Shown here: piece after piece, positions 46,229 through 55,975 of the stretch
Position numbering within the stretch: position 1 is the stretch's first letter
Layout: each line of letters starts with the position of its first letter
Assembly: GCF_900157385.1 (NCBI RefSeq)
Contig: NZ_LT717697.1
Location: 62,001 to 126,000 of the forward strand
Length of the DNA stretch: 64,000 nt
Direction of reading: 5' to 3'
From: Mycobacterium terramassiliense
GTDB taxonomy: Bacteria; Actinomycetota; Actinomycetes; Mycobacteriales; Mycobacteriaceae
Position numbers and translations under genes: made by a program
The notes under the pieces: generated by a model
Told to the model about the DNA's origin: nothing
Database searches by the model: none
Seen by the model: the letters and a program-made list of their open reading frames with translations, nothing else

Positions 46229-47097
46229 GCGATCAACTCCGTGATATCCGGGAGCTCGCCAACGACACCGACGCCTATCGCGAGGAGTTGTTCCGGCGCT
46301 GGACCGGTCTGCTCAGCTACCGCTACATCGGCCGTAACCACTCGGCCATGAACGTGGGGGAATCCGACGACACCGTCACCATCCGCCGCGACATGCGCAA
46401 CGAGGCGGGCGGCCTGATGGTCGCGCCGCTGGCGATCTCGTCGCCGGAGGGATGTCAGACCGACATGGTCGCGGTGCCCAATCCGGTCATCGCGTCGGTA
46501 CAGATCGTCGACCCCGGCTACGACGTCACGAGAATCGAGATCGTCGGGTCCGGCATCGTGCACCAGGGCCGGACCATGGGCTACGGACGGTGCAAGATCG
46601 TGGACGCCGACAATCCCGACCGCGTGATCGCCTTCAACGAGGGGCAGGGGGCGGTCATTGGTGTCCCGCCGGAAGGTCTTGGCAAGATGGATGTTTCGGG
46701 CACCGAGCTGGTGGTCGAGGACTCGCCCGACCTGCCGCCGCTGTGGAAAGCCTTCGGTGCCGCCAAGCGCGACGACGGCCGCTGGGTGCTGCCGGCGCTC
46801 AGCGCCGAACTCGCCTCGCCGGACGCCGCGCTGCACATCGGACCCCAACACGTCGTACTCGAGACCGCCGCGACCGACCTGGCCGCCGAGCTTGCCCGGA
46901 CCAGGAAGGTCCAGGTAATCAGCTGGCACGTCATGTTCATGTCCCGCGGCAAGGTGGGTCCCTTCCGCGTGGAAGGCACGGCGCACGGCGGGGCGGGCGG
47001 CCGGGTCGGCGTGCGCATGCTGCTGCACGACGAGGGAAACGCGGATAAGGCGATCACGTCCGCTGCGGCGATCTTCGACGTCGTGGATCTCCGTTGA
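46225..47097 (+). CDS. Hotdog-fold (PaaI/thioesterase-like) protein
   Basis: A 290-residue protein with two hotdog-like halves: first RNHSAMNVGESDDTVTIRRDMRNEAGGLMVAPLAI, then KVQVISWHVMFMSRGKVGPFRVEG. The segment PNPVIASVQIVDPGYDVTRIEI is typical of the acyl-CoA binding strand. It is coupled to the preceding acyl-CoA dehydrogenase (GTGA overlap), suggesting a hydrolase or hydratase acting on the same acyl-CoA. The assignment to a precise family is tentative. Confidence 0.7.
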   Translation: MSDQLRDIRELANDTDAYREELFRRWTGLLSYRYIGRNHSAMNVGESDDTVTIRRDMRNEAGGLMVAPLAISSPEGCQTDMVAVPNPVIASVQIVDPGYDVTRIEIVGSGIVHQGRTMGYGRCKIVDADNPDRVIAFNEGQGAVIGVPPEGLGKMDVSGTELVVEDSPDLPPLWKAFGAAKRDDGRWVLPALSAELASPDAALHIGPQHVVLETAATDLAAELARTRKVQVISWHVMFMSRGKVGPFRVEGTAHGGAGGRVGVRMLLHDEGNADKAITSAAAIFDVVDLR

Positions 47098-47375
47098 TTC
47101 GGGCCGCGCTCGCGGCGTTGCGGACCCTGGGGGCGTCCCGACCGGATTCAATCAACGGGAATTAAAAGCAAACGTCGGGTTAAATCTCGTGTTCACTTAC
47201 GCCCGTGCCGGACAGCCTTATTGACGAAGGCACAACTCGGGCGGCAAAATCATTGACATCAGACACTATCGACATAAAAAACCATCACCTACGGATACCA
47301 TATTGGGCGTTAAATGTCGGGCCTGAGTGTCGATCCGAATTGATGTGCAGCCTTGAAAGCGATTGGGGGACAACG

Positions 47376-47714
47376 ATGAAGCACGGGAAAACAAAAATAT
47401 CCGCGGGCGCGCTCGGCACGATCCTGGCACTGATGCTGGTACCGGCGGGCGTAGCCCGTGCCGACCAGACGGACCAAGACTTCACCAACTTCCTTACTTC
47501 CCATGGCGTCAACCTCGGCACGCCGGCCTTTAGCGTGCAGGCGGCACACGCGATGTGCCACGATCTCGACGCCGGCTACACGGAGAGGGACGAGGTGGAC
47601 CAGATCACCGGAGCGCATCGACTTATGCCGGGCCAAGCCCAGATGTTCGTCGCCGCTGCCACCGCGGATTACTGCCCGCAACACCACCCCGCCAACAAAC
47701 CAAGTAGTAAGTAG
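47376..47714 (+). CDS. Secreted DUF732 protein
   Basis: A 112-residue exported protein. A signal peptide (ISAGALGTILALMLVPAGVARA) is cut near residue 28, and the mature part fits mycobacterial DUF732: DQTDQDFTNFLTSHGVNLG, then one conserved Cys in HAMCHDL and another in ADYCPQ, likely a disulfide. Function is unknown. The ATG at 47376 has GGGGGA upstream. The 278-base AT-rich gap before it has no other gene and should hold its promoter. Confidence 0.88.
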   Translation: MKHGKTKISAGALGTILALMLVPAGVARADQTDQDFTNFLTSHGVNLGTPAFSVQAAHAMCHDLDAGYTERDEVDQITGAHRLMPGQAQMFVAAATADYCPQHHPANKPSSK

Positions 47715-47750
47715 CGGCTCGGCGCGGACCCATCTCGGCGAAACCCTGGT

Positions 47751-47774
47751 CATACATCTGTGTGCATATGTATG
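47751..47774. promoter_or_regulatory. Inverted repeat upstream of fabG3
   Basis: CATACAT (47751-47757) and ATGTATG (47768-47774) are exact complements around ten bases. The repeat lies 36 bases upstream of the fabG3 start, where it would overlap the promoter. No regulator gene of the DUF732/fabG3 pair is adjacent. Confidence 0.5.
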
Positions 47775-47809
47775 GTGCAACAAACCCATTGCACGACAGG
47801 AGAAGACCG

Positions 47810-48592
47810 GTGGCAGGACGCTTGGCGGGTAAGGTCGCGCTGGTCAGCGGCGGCGCGCGGGGGATGGGGGCCTCCCACGTGCGAACGCTGGCGGCCGAGG
47901 GGGCCAAGGTGGTGTTCGGTGACATCCTCGACGACGAGGGCAAGGCCGTCGCGGCCGAGCTCGGAGACGCGGTCCGCTACGTGCACCTGGACGTGACGAA
48001 ACCCGAGCAATGGGAATCTGCGGTGGCCACCGCGTTGGGCGAGTTCGGCGGGATCGACGTGCTGGTGAACAACGCCGGCATCCTGAACATCGGCACCGTC
48101 GAGGACTACGAACTGTCCGAGTGGCACAGGATCCTCGACGTCAACCTGACCGGAGTGTTTCTCGGCATCCGCGCCGTGGCGAAACCGATGAAGGAAGCGG
48201 GACGCGGGTCGATCATCAACATCTCCTCGATCGAGGGCATGGCCGGCACCATCGCCTGCCACGGTTACACCGCAACCAAATTCGCGGTCCGGGGCTTGAC
48301 GAAGTCGGTGGCGCTGGAGCTGGGCCCGAGCGGCATACGCGTGAATTCGATCCATCCCGGGCTCATCAAGACGCCGATGACCGAGTGGGTCCCCGAGGAC
48401 ATCTTCCACACCGCGCTGGGCCGGATCGCCCAGCCCAAGGAGGTCTCCAACCTGGTGGTGTATCTGGCCAGCGACGAATCGAGTTATTCGACCGGCTCCG
48501 AGTTCGTCGTTGACGGTGGGACCACCGCCGGCCTTGCGCACAAGGACTTCTCCGCGGTCGACGCCAGCCAGCAGCCTGACTGGGTCACCTAG
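47810..48592 (+). CDS. fabG3: 3-alpha(20-beta)-hydroxysteroid dehydrogenase (FabG3, Rv2002-like)
   Basis: A 260-residue classical short-chain dehydrogenase, the length of M. tuberculosis FabG3 (Rv2002), whose sequence it matches closely by eye. The cofactor motif is GGARGMGASH, followed by NNAGILNIGT, the catalytic Ser in ISSIEGMAG and the YTATK pair. The M. tuberculosis enzyme oxidises and reduces steroid hydroxyls using NADH. The start is GTG with AGGAG upstream; a longer reading from 47762 lacks similarity. A role in steroid metabolism fits the neighbouring genes. Confidence 0.93.
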   Translation: MAGRLAGKVALVSGGARGMGASHVRTLAAEGAKVVFGDILDDEGKAVAAELGDAVRYVHLDVTKPEQWESAVATALGEFGGIDVLVNNAGILNIGTVEDYELSEWHRILDVNLTGVFLGIRAVAKPMKEAGRGSIINISSIEGMAGTIACHGYTATKFAVRGLTKSVALELGPSGIRVNSIHPGLIKTPMTEWVPEDIFHTALGRIAQPKEVSNLVVYLASDESSYSTGSEFVVDGGTTAGLAHKDFSAVDASQQPDWVT

Positions 48593-48676
48593 CCCCACCC
48601 CACATCGAAACTGCATCCAGCGCGACGGAATTAGGGCCCAGCACGCGCTGTGCGCAAGCTCGGGGACTCGCCTACG

Positions 48677-51574
48677 TCAGGGTGCCACCGCGAACGATTC
48701 GCGCTCCTTCGCCGGCGTGGGCCACGGCGACGGCACCGGCCGTTGGCGCACCCGTTGGGGCCACCAGAACCACTTGCCCAGCAGCGCGGCGATCGACGGG
48801 GTCATCAGCGACCGCACGATCAGCGTGTCGAAGAGCAGCCCGAGGCCGATGGTGGTGCCGACCTGGCCGATGACCGTGAGCTCACTGACCGCCATCGTCA
48901 TCATCGTGAAGGCGAAGACCAGCCCCGCCGAGGTGACCACGGAACCGGTTCCGCCCATTGCCCGGATGATGCCGGTGTTCAGGCCGGCGTGGATCTCCTC
49001 CTTGAACCGGGATACCAACAGCAGGTTGTAGTCGGCGCCGACGGCCAGCAGGATGATGACCGACATCGCCAGCACCATCCAGTGCAGCTCGATGCCGATC
49101 AGGTGCTGCCAGATGAGCACCGACAGCCCGAACGACGCTCCGAGTGAGAGCAAGACGGTGCCCACGATCACCGCAGAGGCCACGACACTTCGCGTGATGA
49201 TCAGCATGATGATGAAAATCAGGCACAGCGAGGCGATTCCGGCGATCAACAGGTCATAGTTGCTGCCGTCCTGCATGTCCTTGAATGTGGCCGCGGTGCC
49301 GCCGAGGTAGATCTTGGAGCCTTCCAGCGGCGTGCCCTTGAGCGATTCGTACGTGGCCTTCTTGATCGCATCGATGTGCGAAATGCCCTCCGGCGTCATG
49401 GGATCGCCGTCGTGGCTGATGATGAAGCGCACCGCGTGGCCGTCGGGCGGCAGGAAGTTCTTCATGCCCTTCTTGAATTCGGCGTTGTTGAAGGTCTCCG
49501 GGGGCAGGTAGAACGAGTCGTCGTTCTTGGATGCGTCGAACGCCTTGCCCATGGCGTTGGAATTCTTCTGGGCCTCGTTCTGCTGATCCTGCAGACCCTT
49601 TTGGGTCGAATACATGGTCAGCATGGTCGTTTTCATGGCCTTCATGTTCTCGATCATGGAGGGCATCAGCGCCACCATTTGAGGCATCAGGGTGTCGAGG
49701 TGATCCATGACGGGCAGCAGGCTCTGGATGTCGTCGGTCATCGTGTCGATGCCGTCGAGGGCGTCGAAGACCGAGCGAAGCGAAAAGCAGACCGGGATGT
49801 CGTAGCAGTGCTTTTCCCAGTAGAAATAGCTTCGGAGCGGTCGGAAGAAGTCCTCGAAATCCGCCATGTGGTCCCGTAATTCGGCGATGTCGATGGTCAT
49901 CTCGTGCATCTTTTTGACCATGACGTGCATGCTGTCGGCCATCTGCGCGGTGATGCTCTGCATCTTGACCATGCTGTCGATGGTGGTCTGCATCATGTCG
50001 GCCTGATGCAGCATGTCGGCCATCTGATCCGCTTGATACTTCTGATTCATCTGCTGGGAGACGCCCTGCATGCTGATCTGAAACGGGATCGAGGTGTGCT
50101 CGATCGGCGTACCCTGCGGCCGGGTGATCGCCTGCACCCGCGAGATGCCGGGCACCCGGAAGATCGACTTGGCGATCTTGTCGATGACCAGGAAGTCCGC
50201 GGAATTGCGCAGGTCGTGGTCGCTTTCGATCATGAGGAGCTCGGGGTTCATCCGCGCCTTGGAGAAGTGCCGGTCGGCGGCCGCGTAGCCGGCGTTCGCC
50301 GGCAGGTCGGCGGGCAGGTATTTGCGGTCGTTGTAGTTGGTCCGGTACCCGGGCAGGGTGAGCAGGCCGACGAGCGCGACCGCGATCGTCACGATCAGCA
50401 CGGGGCCGGGCCACCGGACGACGACGGCGCCGACCTTGCGCCAACCGCGGATCCGCTGTGCCCGCCTGGGCTCGAGTGTCTGCCGGAAGCGCGAGGCCAC
50501 CGAGATGACCGCGGGGCCCAGCGTCAAGGCCGCCGCGACCACGACCACCATGCCGATGGCCAACGGGATGCCCAGCGTCTGGAAGTAGGGCAGGTTGGTG
50601 AAGTGCAGGCAGAACGTCGCGCCCGCGATGGTCAGCCCCGACCCGGCCACCACGTGCGCGGTGCCGCCGAACATCGTGTAATACGCGTCTTCTCGCGATT
50701 CACCGATCGACCGGGCTTCCTGATATCGCCCGATCAAAAAGATCGCGTAGTCGGTGGCGGCCGCGATCGCCAGCGTGACCAACAGGTTCGTGGCGAACGT
50801 GGAGAGCCCGATGATGTTGAAGTAGCCGAGGAAGGCCACCATGCCGCGAGCGGCGGACAGTTCGAGGACGACCATCACCAACGTGAGCAGCACCGTGACG
50901 ATGGACCGGTAGACCATCAGCAGCATCGCGATGATCACGATGAACGTGACGGTGGTGATCACCTGCAGGCTGCGGTCCCCGGCGATGTGCTGATCCGCTT
51001 GCACCGCGGCGGGTCCGGTGACATAGGCCTTGACCCCGCTGGGTGGGGGCAGGCTCTTGACGATGTCTTGGACGGCCTCGACCGACTCGTTGGCCAGGGC
51101 CTCGCCCTGGTTGCCCGCGAGGTAGACCTGGACGTACGCGGCCTTGCCGTCGTTGCTCTGGACGCCGGCCCCGCTGAGTGGATCGCTCCACATGTCCTGG
51201 ACGTGCTCGACGTGTTTGGTGTCGGCGTCGAGCTTCCTGACCATCTGGTCGTAGTAGGCGTGGGCGTCGGCGCCTAACGGATTTTGGCCCTCCAGAACGA
51301 TCATGACCGAACTGTTGGACTTGTATTCGTGGAAGACCTCACCCATGTGTTTCGTCGCGATGACCGACTGCGCGTCGTCCGGGCTCATCGAGACCGAGCG
51401 CAGCTTTCCGACCTCGTCCAGCTGCGGGACGATCGTGTTGAGCACCGCGATGATCGCAATCCAGCCCAGGATGATGGGTACGGCGAAGCGTCGGATGATT
51501 CGCGGAATCGCCGGGCGGACGGAGTGTCTGGCGACGGGGAGGACATCGGTCGGGTGTTCGGCGCTTGCGCTCAT
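48677..51574 (-). CDS. MmpL-family RND transporter
   Basis: A 965-residue transporter of the MmpL type. The N-terminal helix ([16 protein letters not shown]) is followed by a periplasmic loop, five or six helices including the proton-relay pair in [14 protein letters not shown], a second large loop with a Met/Gln-rich coiled section, and a second helix set with [15 protein letters not shown]. The DY pairs are the conserved proton carriers. Such proteins export lipids, siderophores or drugs. Its ATG overlaps the mmpS stop (ATGA). The class, with MmpS, is MmpL4/MmpL5-like; the substrate is unknown. Confidence 0.95.
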   Translation of the reverse strand: MSASAEHPTDVLPVARHSVRPAIPRIIRRFAVPIILGWIAIIAVLNTIVPQLDEVGKLRSVSMSPDDAQSVIATKHMGEVFHEYKSNSSVMIVLEGQNPLGADAHAYYDQMVRKLDADTKHVEHVQDMWSDPLSGAGVQSNDGKAAYVQVYLAGNQGEALANESVEAVQDIVKSLPPPSGVKAYVTGPAAVQADQHIAGDRSLQVITTVTFIVIIAMLLMVYRSIVTVLLTLVMVVLELSAARGMVAFLGYFNIIGLSTFATNLLVTLAIAAATDYAIFLIGRYQEARSIGESREDAYYTMFGGTAHVVAGSGLTIAGATFCLHFTNLPYFQTLGIPLAIGMVVVVAAALTLGPAVISVASRFRQTLEPRRAQRIRGWRKVGAVVVRWPGPVLIVTIAVALVGLLTLPGYRTNYNDRKYLPADLPANAGYAAADRHFSKARMNPELLMIESDHDLRNSADFLVIDKIAKSIFRVPGISRVQAITRPQGTPIEHTSIPFQISMQGVSQQMNQKYQADQMADMLHQADMMQTTIDSMVKMQSITAQMADSMHVMVKKMHEMTIDIAELRDHMADFEDFFRPLRSYFYWEKHCYDIPVCFSLRSVFDALDGIDTMTDDIQSLLPVMDHLDTLMPQMVALMPSMIENMKAMKTTMLTMYSTQKGLQDQQNEAQKNSNAMGKAFDASKNDDSFYLPPETFNNAEFKKGMKNFLPPDGHAVRFIISHDGDPMTPEGISHIDAIKKATYESLKGTPLEGSKIYLGGTAATFKDMQDGSNYDLLIAGIASLCLIFIIMLIITRSVVASAVIVGTVLLSLGASFGLSVLIWQHLIGIELHWMVLAMSVIILLAVGADYNLLLVSRFKEEIHAGLNTGIIRAMGGTGSVVTSAGLVFAFTMMTMAVSELTVIGQVGTTIGLGLLFDTLIVRSLMTPSIAALLGKWFWWPQRVRQRPVPSPWPTPAKERESFAVAP

Positions 51575-52005
51575 GCGGATTTCACCAAGCAAAAGGTCAG
51601 GGCGTGCACGCCGTTGGTTATCTTCTCGTCTTTGACTTCGTCGTCGATGGTGATGCGACAACCGAGCCGGTCACCGTCGCTTTGTGCCGAGAGGTTCGGG
51701 AAGACCGACGGGGCGGTCGTGGACAGGACCAAGGTCCACGGCAGCGGCGCATCGTCGATCCGCTTCGGGTCGGCGGACAGATCCAGGTAGTTGACGTTGG
51801 CGTGACTGGCCGAGCCGAAGATCTCGTATTTGACGACCTTGGGCTTGAACGGCTTGGAATCCTCCTGCCGGGGGCTCGTCAGGACGCCGGTGTCGTTGGC
51901 CGTGAAGAACGACTTGACCCGCGCCACGGTGAACCCGCCGATCACCACCACCGCCACGATCAACAGCGGCAACCACGCGTTGCGCACGGCCTTGGATAGC
52001 TGCAC
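51571..52005 (-). CDS. MmpS-family membrane accessory protein
   Basis: A 144-residue MmpS protein: one N-terminal helix ([21 protein letters not shown]) and a periplasmic beta-sandwich with [24 protein letters not shown] and a late disulfide pair (LGCRI, FCLVKSA). It is the accessory subunit for the downstream MmpL. The start is GTG with GAGAGGAA upstream. The gap to the TetR gene contains an inverted repeat at 52197. Confidence 0.95.
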   Translation of the reverse strand: MQLSKAVRNAWLPLLIVAVVVIGGFTVARVKSFFTANDTGVLTSPRQEDSKPFKPKVVKYEIFGSASHANVNYLDLSADPKRIDDAPLPWTLVLSTTAPSVFPNLSAQSDGDRLGCRITIDDEVKDEKITNGVHALTFCLVKSA

Positions 52006-52196
52006 CTGCGTGGATTCCTCTCGTCGTCAAATCAACGTTGGTGCGTCGCCTTCGCGGTGATCACCGTATTAGGTTGCGTCACAACGACATTCATACGTCG
52101 CCGCGATCGGTTTGGGCGGTCGGAACCTGGGAACCCTGTCCCCGCCTCCCGAACCCCCGCCCGATGCCACCAGAGCATAATACACCGCCTGCACAA

Positions 52197-52213
52197 TTTG
52201 CAGACAATGCAAA
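52197..52213. promoter_or_regulatory. Inverted repeat upstream of mmpS
   Basis: TTTGCA-GACAA-TGCAAA has perfect six-base arms. It lies just downstream of the TetR stop and about 190 bases upstream of mmpS. The word TTTGCAGNCAA recurs at 52890, on the other side of the TetR gene, making it the likely recognition sequence of that regulator. Confidence 0.6.
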
Positions 52214-52223
52214 GGAAGGTGAT

Positions 52224-52862
52224 CTAGGTAACTATCAAGCGGTCACTGGCGAAGATGCTGTTGACGAGCGCGGCGGCGCTTTCCACGTAGGGCATCGGCG
52301 TGTCGTCCGCGTCCTTCGGCTCACCGCTGGCCCAGCGCTCGATGCCCGAACGCACCGCCGTCAACGCGAGTGCGGCGATCAAGGCGGGTATTTCGTCGTC
52401 CGGCCGCATCGCCTGGCGGCGGGCGACGATGTCGGTCAACTGGTTCTGGAACCGCTCCAGCTCGGCGAGGAACGCCGCCAACACGGCGGGGCTGGTCTTG
52501 GCGAGCTCGAGCATGCCGGCGGCCTGTTCGCGTCGCGGCGGCAGGTCGCGGAGATGATGCGCCGCCAGCGTGATCAGCTCCGCCAGAACCACCCGATACG
52601 GGCCGGGCCCGGCGGCGACGAAATCTTCGGCCAGCTCGGCGGGCAGGTCGGAGGGGCCGTAGGCGATCGCGGACTCCTTGGTGGGGAAGTAGTTGAAGAA
52701 CGTCCGCGTCGAGATTCCCGCCTCGACGCAGATCTCTTCGATGGTCACCTTGTCGAAACCGCGGCCGGTCGCCAGACGCACCGCGGCGTCGCGGATGTCC
52801 GCGCTCGTCTGGCGGCGGCGCCGCTCGCGCAGGCCCATCGGGTTGCAGTGGTGATTGCCCAT
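52224..52862 (-). CDS. TetR-family regulator of the mmpS-mmpL genes
   Basis: A 212-residue regulator. The helix-turn-helix spans about 15-60 (TSADIRDAAVRLATGRGFDK, then IEEICVEAGISTRTFFNYFPTKES). The C-terminus fits a helical ligand pocket. It lies directly upstream of mmpS-mmpL on the same strand, as in several mycobacterial mmp loci where a TetR represses its efflux pump. ATG at 52862; a second ATG eight codons later (MGLRERRRR) is equally plausible. Confidence 0.9.
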   Translation of the reverse strand: MGNHHCNPMGLRERRRRQTSADIRDAAVRLATGRGFDKVTIEEICVEAGISTRTFFNYFPTKESAIAYGPSDLPAELAEDFVAAGPGPYRVVLAELITLAAHHLRDLPPRREQAAGMLELAKTSPAVLAAFLAELERFQNQLTDIVARRQAMRPDDEIPALIAALALTAVRSGIERWASGEPKDADDTPMPYVESAAALVNSIFASDRLIVT

Positions 52863-52889
52863 CCGCTAATAGTTGCACGAACCGCAAAC

Positions 52890-52900
52890 TTTGCAGTCAA
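52890..52900. promoter_or_regulatory. Second copy of the mmp TetR motif
   Basis: TTTGCAGTCAA, 28 bases upstream of the TetR start. It overlaps a small palindrome, GCAAA-C-TTTGC at 52884-52894, and shares ten of eleven bases with 52197-52207. It suggests autoregulation and might also affect the esterase gene ending nearby. Confidence 0.5.
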
Positions 52901-52919
52901 CTTGCCGCGATGGCGCCCC

Positions 52920-53849
52920 TCACGGACTCCGGGGGGCGAGGGCGTCGCGCAGGTGATCGCATTGACTGGCGAAGAACTTCACCGAAACCGGCGCCTTGTC
53001 CGCGATCTGGTCGAACGCGTGAAACGCGCCGGGGACTATTTCCTCGTGCACGCGAACCCCCGCCTCGCGCAGCCGTCGGCCGTAGTCCAGACACTCCTGA
53101 TAGAACAGGTCCAGCGTCCCGACGCCGATCCAGGCCGGCGGCAGGCCCGCGAGGTCTTCCCGGCGCGCCGGCGCGGCCTCGGTGGGATCGGCACCGTTCA
53201 GGTACCACCGCCACGCCTGCTGGTTGTCGGTTTCGGTCCACATGAGCCGCTTGTGACCGCCGCGGTTGGCGCCGGTGCGGTCGTCGAGCATCGGGTAGAC
53301 CAGCATCTGAAACACAAGGCTCACGTCCCGGCGATCGTGAGCGCGCTGCGCCAGGGCTGCCGCGAAATGACCGCCGGCGCTCGCACCGCCGACCGCGACG
53401 CGATCCGGGTCGACCCACGGTTGGTTCGCCAGCCACCGCAGCGCGGCGTAACAATCCTCGACCGGGATCGGGTAGGGGTGCTCGGGCGCCAGCCGGTGGT
53501 CCACCGCGGCCACCGCGACGCCGGTGAGATGCGACAGCTTTCGCAGGAATTTGTCGTCCTGTGCCGCGTGACCCATGATCGTGCCGCCGCCATGGATCCA
53601 CAACATCGCCGGCGCCCGGACCGGAAGGCCGGCCGGACGGTGCAGGCGCACGGTGACGTGCTCGTTGACCGCGGCCACCGGGACGTGGCGGATCCGGCCC
53701 GCGTTGCCCATCAGGTTCATCAGCCGGCGCTGGATCTTGTAGCCCCGGTGCAGCGCGTAGCCGCGGGGCAAGAATCGGGCCGCCGCACGCAGACCGGGGT
53801 CCAACGCCTGCCGCGACGTGAAGGCGTTGTCGGCGTACGTGTTTGCCAT
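52920..53849 (-). CDS. Alpha/beta hydrolase (hormone-sensitive-lipase type esterase)
   Basis: A 309-residue HSL-family esterase/lipase of the LipH/LipI kind. The oxyanion motif is WIHGGGTIMG, the nucleophile elbow is GGASAGGH, the Asp is in GTLDLFYQE and the His in GAFHAFD, so the triad is complete. No signal peptide, hence cytosolic. It is divergent from the aldehyde dehydrogenase gene with 97 bases between. It probably hydrolyses short- or medium-chain esters. Confidence 0.93.
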   Translation of the reverse strand: MANTYADNAFTSRQALDPGLRAAARFLPRGYALHRGYKIQRRLMNLMGNAGRIRHVPVAAVNEHVTVRLHRPAGLPVRAPAMLWIHGGGTIMGHAAQDDKFLRKLSHLTGVAVAAVDHRLAPEHPYPIPVEDCYAALRWLANQPWVDPDRVAVGGASAGGHFAAALAQRAHDRRDVSLVFQMLVYPMLDDRTGANRGGHKRLMWTETDNQQAWRWYLNGADPTEAAPARREDLAGLPPAWIGVGTLDLFYQECLDYGRRLREAGVRVHEEIVPGAFHAFDQIADKAPVSVKFFASQCDHLRDALAPRSP

Positions 53850-53946
53850 CGCGTGCCCTTCGGTCCGGTGCGCCGACCATACATGAGGCGAATATTGTCC
53901 AGGGGTATAACTGATTGGCCCGCGCGCCGAGAGGGTAAACGGGGTC

Positions 53947-55311
53947 GTGGCTTCGACCATGACCAAGGTCATCAACGTCCTGGATCCGCGCACCGGCGAC
54001 AGAGTGACGCAGGTGCCCATCACCGAGCCCGCCGACTGCGACGAGGCGATCCGGAGAGCGGCGGAGGCCGCACCCGGCTGGGCGCGGACTCCACCGGCCG
54101 AACGCGCCGCCGCGATCGCGGCGGCGGCCGCCGATGTCCGCGCCGTCGCGCGTGAACTCGCCGAACTGAACGAGCGTGAGACCGGGAAGCTGCGCGACGA
54201 CGCCCTCGGGGGCGTGGACGCTGGAGTCGGCACTCTCATGCAGTACGCCCAGCTTGGGCCGTTGCATCGCGGACGCGGCCTGCAGGGCGGTTGGTCGGCG
54301 ACGGATCTGATGGTTCCCCAGCCACGCGGCGTGGTAGCGGTGCTCACGTCCTGGAACGATCCCGTGGCGGTGGCCGCCGGGCTGCTCGGTGCGGCGCTCG
54401 TGACCGGAAACACCGTGGTGCACAAGCCCAGCGAGCGCAGCCCGCAGACGGGCCGGCGGTTCGCCGAACTGTTGGCCGCGCGCCTGCCCGATGGTGTGCT
54501 GCAAATAGTCGACGGCGACGAAACGGTCGGCACCCGGCTGGCCGAGGCGGAACGGGTCGACGTGGTTGCGCACGTCGGCAGCAGCGCGGCCGGCCGAGAC
54601 ATCGCCCGGGCCTGCGCCGAACGCGGCGCGAAGGTGCTGCTGGAGAACGGCGGGAACGACGCGTTGATCGTCGACGCCGACGTCGACCCCGCCTGGGCGG
54701 CCGGCCAGGCCGCGCTGGGCGCCTTCGCCAACGCGGGTCAGATCTGCGTGTCGGTGGAACGAATCTATGTCGTCCAGTCGATCGCCGATGCGTTCGTCGG
54801 CGCGCTGGCCGGCGAGGCGGCTTCGTGGGCCGAGCGGATCGGGCCGTTGGTCGACGAGCGTCATCGCGATCAGGTGCACGCGCACGTCGAGGACGCGGTC
54901 CGGCGCGGTGCCCACGTTTTGGCCGGCGGTGAACCGGGGCCGGGGCCGGGGGCCTTCTATCCACCCACGGTGCTGACCGACTGCACGCCCGACATGCTGG
55001 TGATGAGCGAGGAAACGTTCGGTCCGGTCGCGGCCGTGCGAATGGTTCCCGACTTCGCCAGCGCCCTGGCCGAGGCGGCCGACGACCGCTACGGGCTCGC
55101 CGCGACCGTGCTGACCGCCGACATGGCGCATGCGCAGGAGGCGTGGCACAGCCTGCCCGTGGGCACCGTGAAGATCAACAACGTGTTCGGCGGCGCCCCC
55201 GGGGGCGCATCCCAGCCGCGCCGCGCCAGCGGCACCGGGTTCGGCTTCGGTCCCGAGCTGCTCGACGAGATGACCACGATGAAGGTCGTGCACTGGTCGC
55301 CGCCCGCTTAA
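53947..55311 (+). CDS. Aldehyde dehydrogenase family protein
   Basis: A 454-residue NAD(P)-dependent dehydrogenase. The catalytic Cys is in FANAGQICVSVERIYV, and the general-base Glu is in LLENGGND. This differs from the usual E-L-G-G-K: the Leu and Lys positions are replaced, so substrate binding may be unusual. The N of WNDPVAV is in place. The start is GTG at 53947. It is convergent with the ogt gene, with an inverted repeat between them. Confidence 0.9.
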   Translation: MASTMTKVINVLDPRTGDRVTQVPITEPADCDEAIRRAAEAAPGWARTPPAERAAAIAAAAADVRAVARELAELNERETGKLRDDALGGVDAGVGTLMQYAQLGPLHRGRGLQGGWSATDLMVPQPRGVVAVLTSWNDPVAVAAGLLGAALVTGNTVVHKPSERSPQTGRRFAELLAARLPDGVLQIVDGDETVGTRLAEAERVDVVAHVGSSAAGRDIARACAERGAKVLLENGGNDALIVDADVDPAWAAGQAALGAFANAGQICVSVERIYVVQSIADAFVGALAGEAASWAERIGPLVDERHRDQVHAHVEDAVRRGAHVLAGGEPGPGPGAFYPPTVLTDCTPDMLVMSEETFGPVAAVRMVPDFASALAEAADDRYGLAATVLTADMAHAQEAWHSLPVGTVKINNVFGGAPGGASQPRRASGTGFGFGPELLDEMTTMKVVHWSPPA

Positions 55312-55317
55312 TGGCCC

Positions 55318-55376
55318 GCGAAAGTGCAACCACCGACGGCGCTACTCGAGAAACGCGTCGCTAGTTGCACTCTCGC
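55318..55376. terminator. Long inverted repeat between convergent genes
   Basis: GCGAAAGTGCAAC (55318-55330) and GTTGCACTCTCGC (55364-55376) pair over 13 bases with one mismatch across a 33-base loop. It begins seven bases after the aldehyde dehydrogenase stop and its right arm covers the last codons of ogt. It could end transcription from both sides; it lacks a U-run. It might also be a dispersed intergenic palindrome. Confidence 0.45.
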
Positions 55377-55975
55377 GCATGTCGCTCGAGATCGAGCAGG
55401 ACGCGCTTGGCTGCGGTACCGCCGCGGTAGGCGCCCATCGTTCCGTCGGAACGGATCACCCGGTGGCACGGCACAAAAATGGGAATCGGGTTGGTCGCGC
55501 ACGCCGTGCCCACGGCGCGCACGGCCTTGGGAGAGCCCGACAGCCCGGCCAGCGTGGCATAGCTGGCGGTGTCGCCGTAGCCGATGCCGGTGCTGAGGTG
55601 TTCGAGGACCGTGCGCCGAAAGCCTTGGGACAGCGACCAATCCAGCGCGACGTCGAAGCGGCGGCGACGGCCGCTGAGATATTCGTCGAGTTGCCGCGCC
55701 ACGGGATCCAGCCGGGTGGGCGACTCGAGTAGCCGCGGGCTGATGCGCTCCGAGAGGTCCTGCAGCACGTCGGCGCGGTCCTCGTTGGCGAACGCCACGC
55801 GCAGCAGGCCTCGGGGGGTGGCCGCCAACAGCAGCGTTCCCACGGCGGAATCCACCGTGCGGTAAGCGATGTCGAGGAGGTCACCGGCCTGCGCGGCAAG
55901 TTCCAGCCGGGCGTGTAGGCGCCGGAGGTGCTCGCGGTCGACGGGGTAGTGCGTGGTCAGATCGGGTGTGGTCAT
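55361..55975 (-). CDS. ogt: Methylated-DNA--protein-cysteine methyltransferase, paralogue 1
   Basis: A 204-residue alkyltransferase that removes alkyl groups from O6 of guanine by moving them to its own Cys. The active-site motif is FVPCHRVIRSDG, and the helix with the arginine finger is intact (GSPKAVRAVGTAC). A 40-residue N-terminal extension (YPVDREHLRRLHARLE) distinguishes it from the second copy. It is the second gene of an operon: its ATG overlaps the sigma-factor stop as ATGA. Confidence 0.94.
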   Translation of the reverse strand: MTTPDLTTHYPVDREHLRRLHARLELAAQAGDLLDIAYRTVDSAVGTLLLAATPRGLLRVAFANEDRADVLQDLSERISPRLLESPTRLDPVARQLDEYLSGRRRRFDVALDWSLSQGFRRTVLEHLSTGIGYGDTASYATLAGLSGSPKAVRAVGTACATNPIPIFVPCHRVIRSDGTMGAYRGGTAAKRVLLDLERHARECN

